The notes beneath the pieces were generated by a model, which was given only the letters and a program-made list of their open reading frames with translations, had not been told where the DNA came from and made no database searches. Below, one piece after another: positions 5,300 through 5,443 of a DNA stretch of 5,443 nucleotides (position 1 is the first letter of the stretch; every line of letters starts with the position of its first letter). The translations under genes were made by a program, and so were the position numbers. The stretch covers positions 5,594 through 11,036 of the forward strand of contig PLZT01000166.1 in NCBI GenBank assembly GCA_003152255.1. Direction: 5' to 3'. The stretch comes from Methylocystaceae bacterium. GTDB lineage: Bacteria > Pseudomonadota > Alphaproteobacteria > Rhizobiales > Beijerinckiaceae.

Positions 5300-5443
5300 C
5301 AGATGATTTCGCGCTCGGCGGCGAAAACCGTGTTTTTGCGCGACGGAACGCCCGTTTTGCGGCGGGTCAGGAAACGCGGGCGGCGCTTGGCGACGCTGGC
5401 GTTGCGCGGGCGCTTGAACGGAGCCTTGCGCTGCGCGCGGTCG
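5290..5443 (-). CDS. C-terminal end of an unidentified, highly basic protein
   Basis: The minus strand is open from the right edge to a TAA at 5292-5290, giving 50 residues plus one base of a preceding codon, with no start in the window. The segment is rich in Arg/Lys (FKRPR, AKRRPRF, LTRRK, PSRK) and ends in NTVFAAEREIICYE. Nearly all codons end in G or C, like the real genes here, and this frame is the best coding reading of the interval, so I take it as the tail of a genuine gene. The basic stretch followed by an acidic end suggests nucleic-acid contact or a flexible tail, but I do not recognise the family. It ends inside the last codons of ubiA on the opposite strand, a tail-to-tail overlap of ten bases with no room for a separate terminator. 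Confidence 0.7.
   Translation of the reverse strand, partial: DRAQRKAPFKRPRNASVAKRRPRFLTRRKTGVPSRKNTVFAAEREIICYE

Overview
The window looks like the chromosome of a GC-rich alphaproteobacterium, most likely a member of the Hyphomicrobiales (Rhizobiales) and possibly the Methylocystis/Beijerinckia side of that order. The grounds are the strong G/C preference at third codon positions, the dnaA-rpsT pair on one strand, a DnaA that resembles the rhizobial form, and an intergenic hairpin cluster of a type common in that order. The genus is an inference from memory; no search was run. The window is mostly ordinary core genome. I see no mobile element, phage, CRISPR array or defence system.

Layout from left to right. 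The window opens inside the last 156 codons of a PotF-type polyamine-binding protein (plus strand). It faces dnaA (minus strand, stop at 698) across about 220 bp that hold four stem-loops in a row. dnaA (2215 to 698) is complete. Upstream of it lie about 880 bp with no credible gene and two inverted repeats; the stretch ends at the intrinsic terminator of rpsT (3095-3119). rpsT (S20) is read toward dnaA. It has a good promoter and, directly behind that promoter, a terminator-like hairpin inside its predicted leader. A second non-coding stretch (about 3546-3881) separates rpsT from a plus-strand pair: a small secreted four-cysteine protein and ubiA, which overlap by four bases. At the right edge, a minus-strand reading frame enters the window and ends inside the last codons of ubiA. 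Its last 50 residues are very basic and I do not recognise it.

How the genes relate. dnaA (replication initiation) and rpsT (ribosome assembly) are growth-linked, but the rpsT terminator and the long gap suggest that they are transcribed separately. The secreted protein and ubiA (ubiquinone biosynthesis) look translationally coupled. The potF fragment belongs to a transport operon that lies outside the window.

The least explained parts are the rpsT leader, the possible short RNA upstream of it, the dnaA upstream region, and the small secreted protein tied to ubiA.
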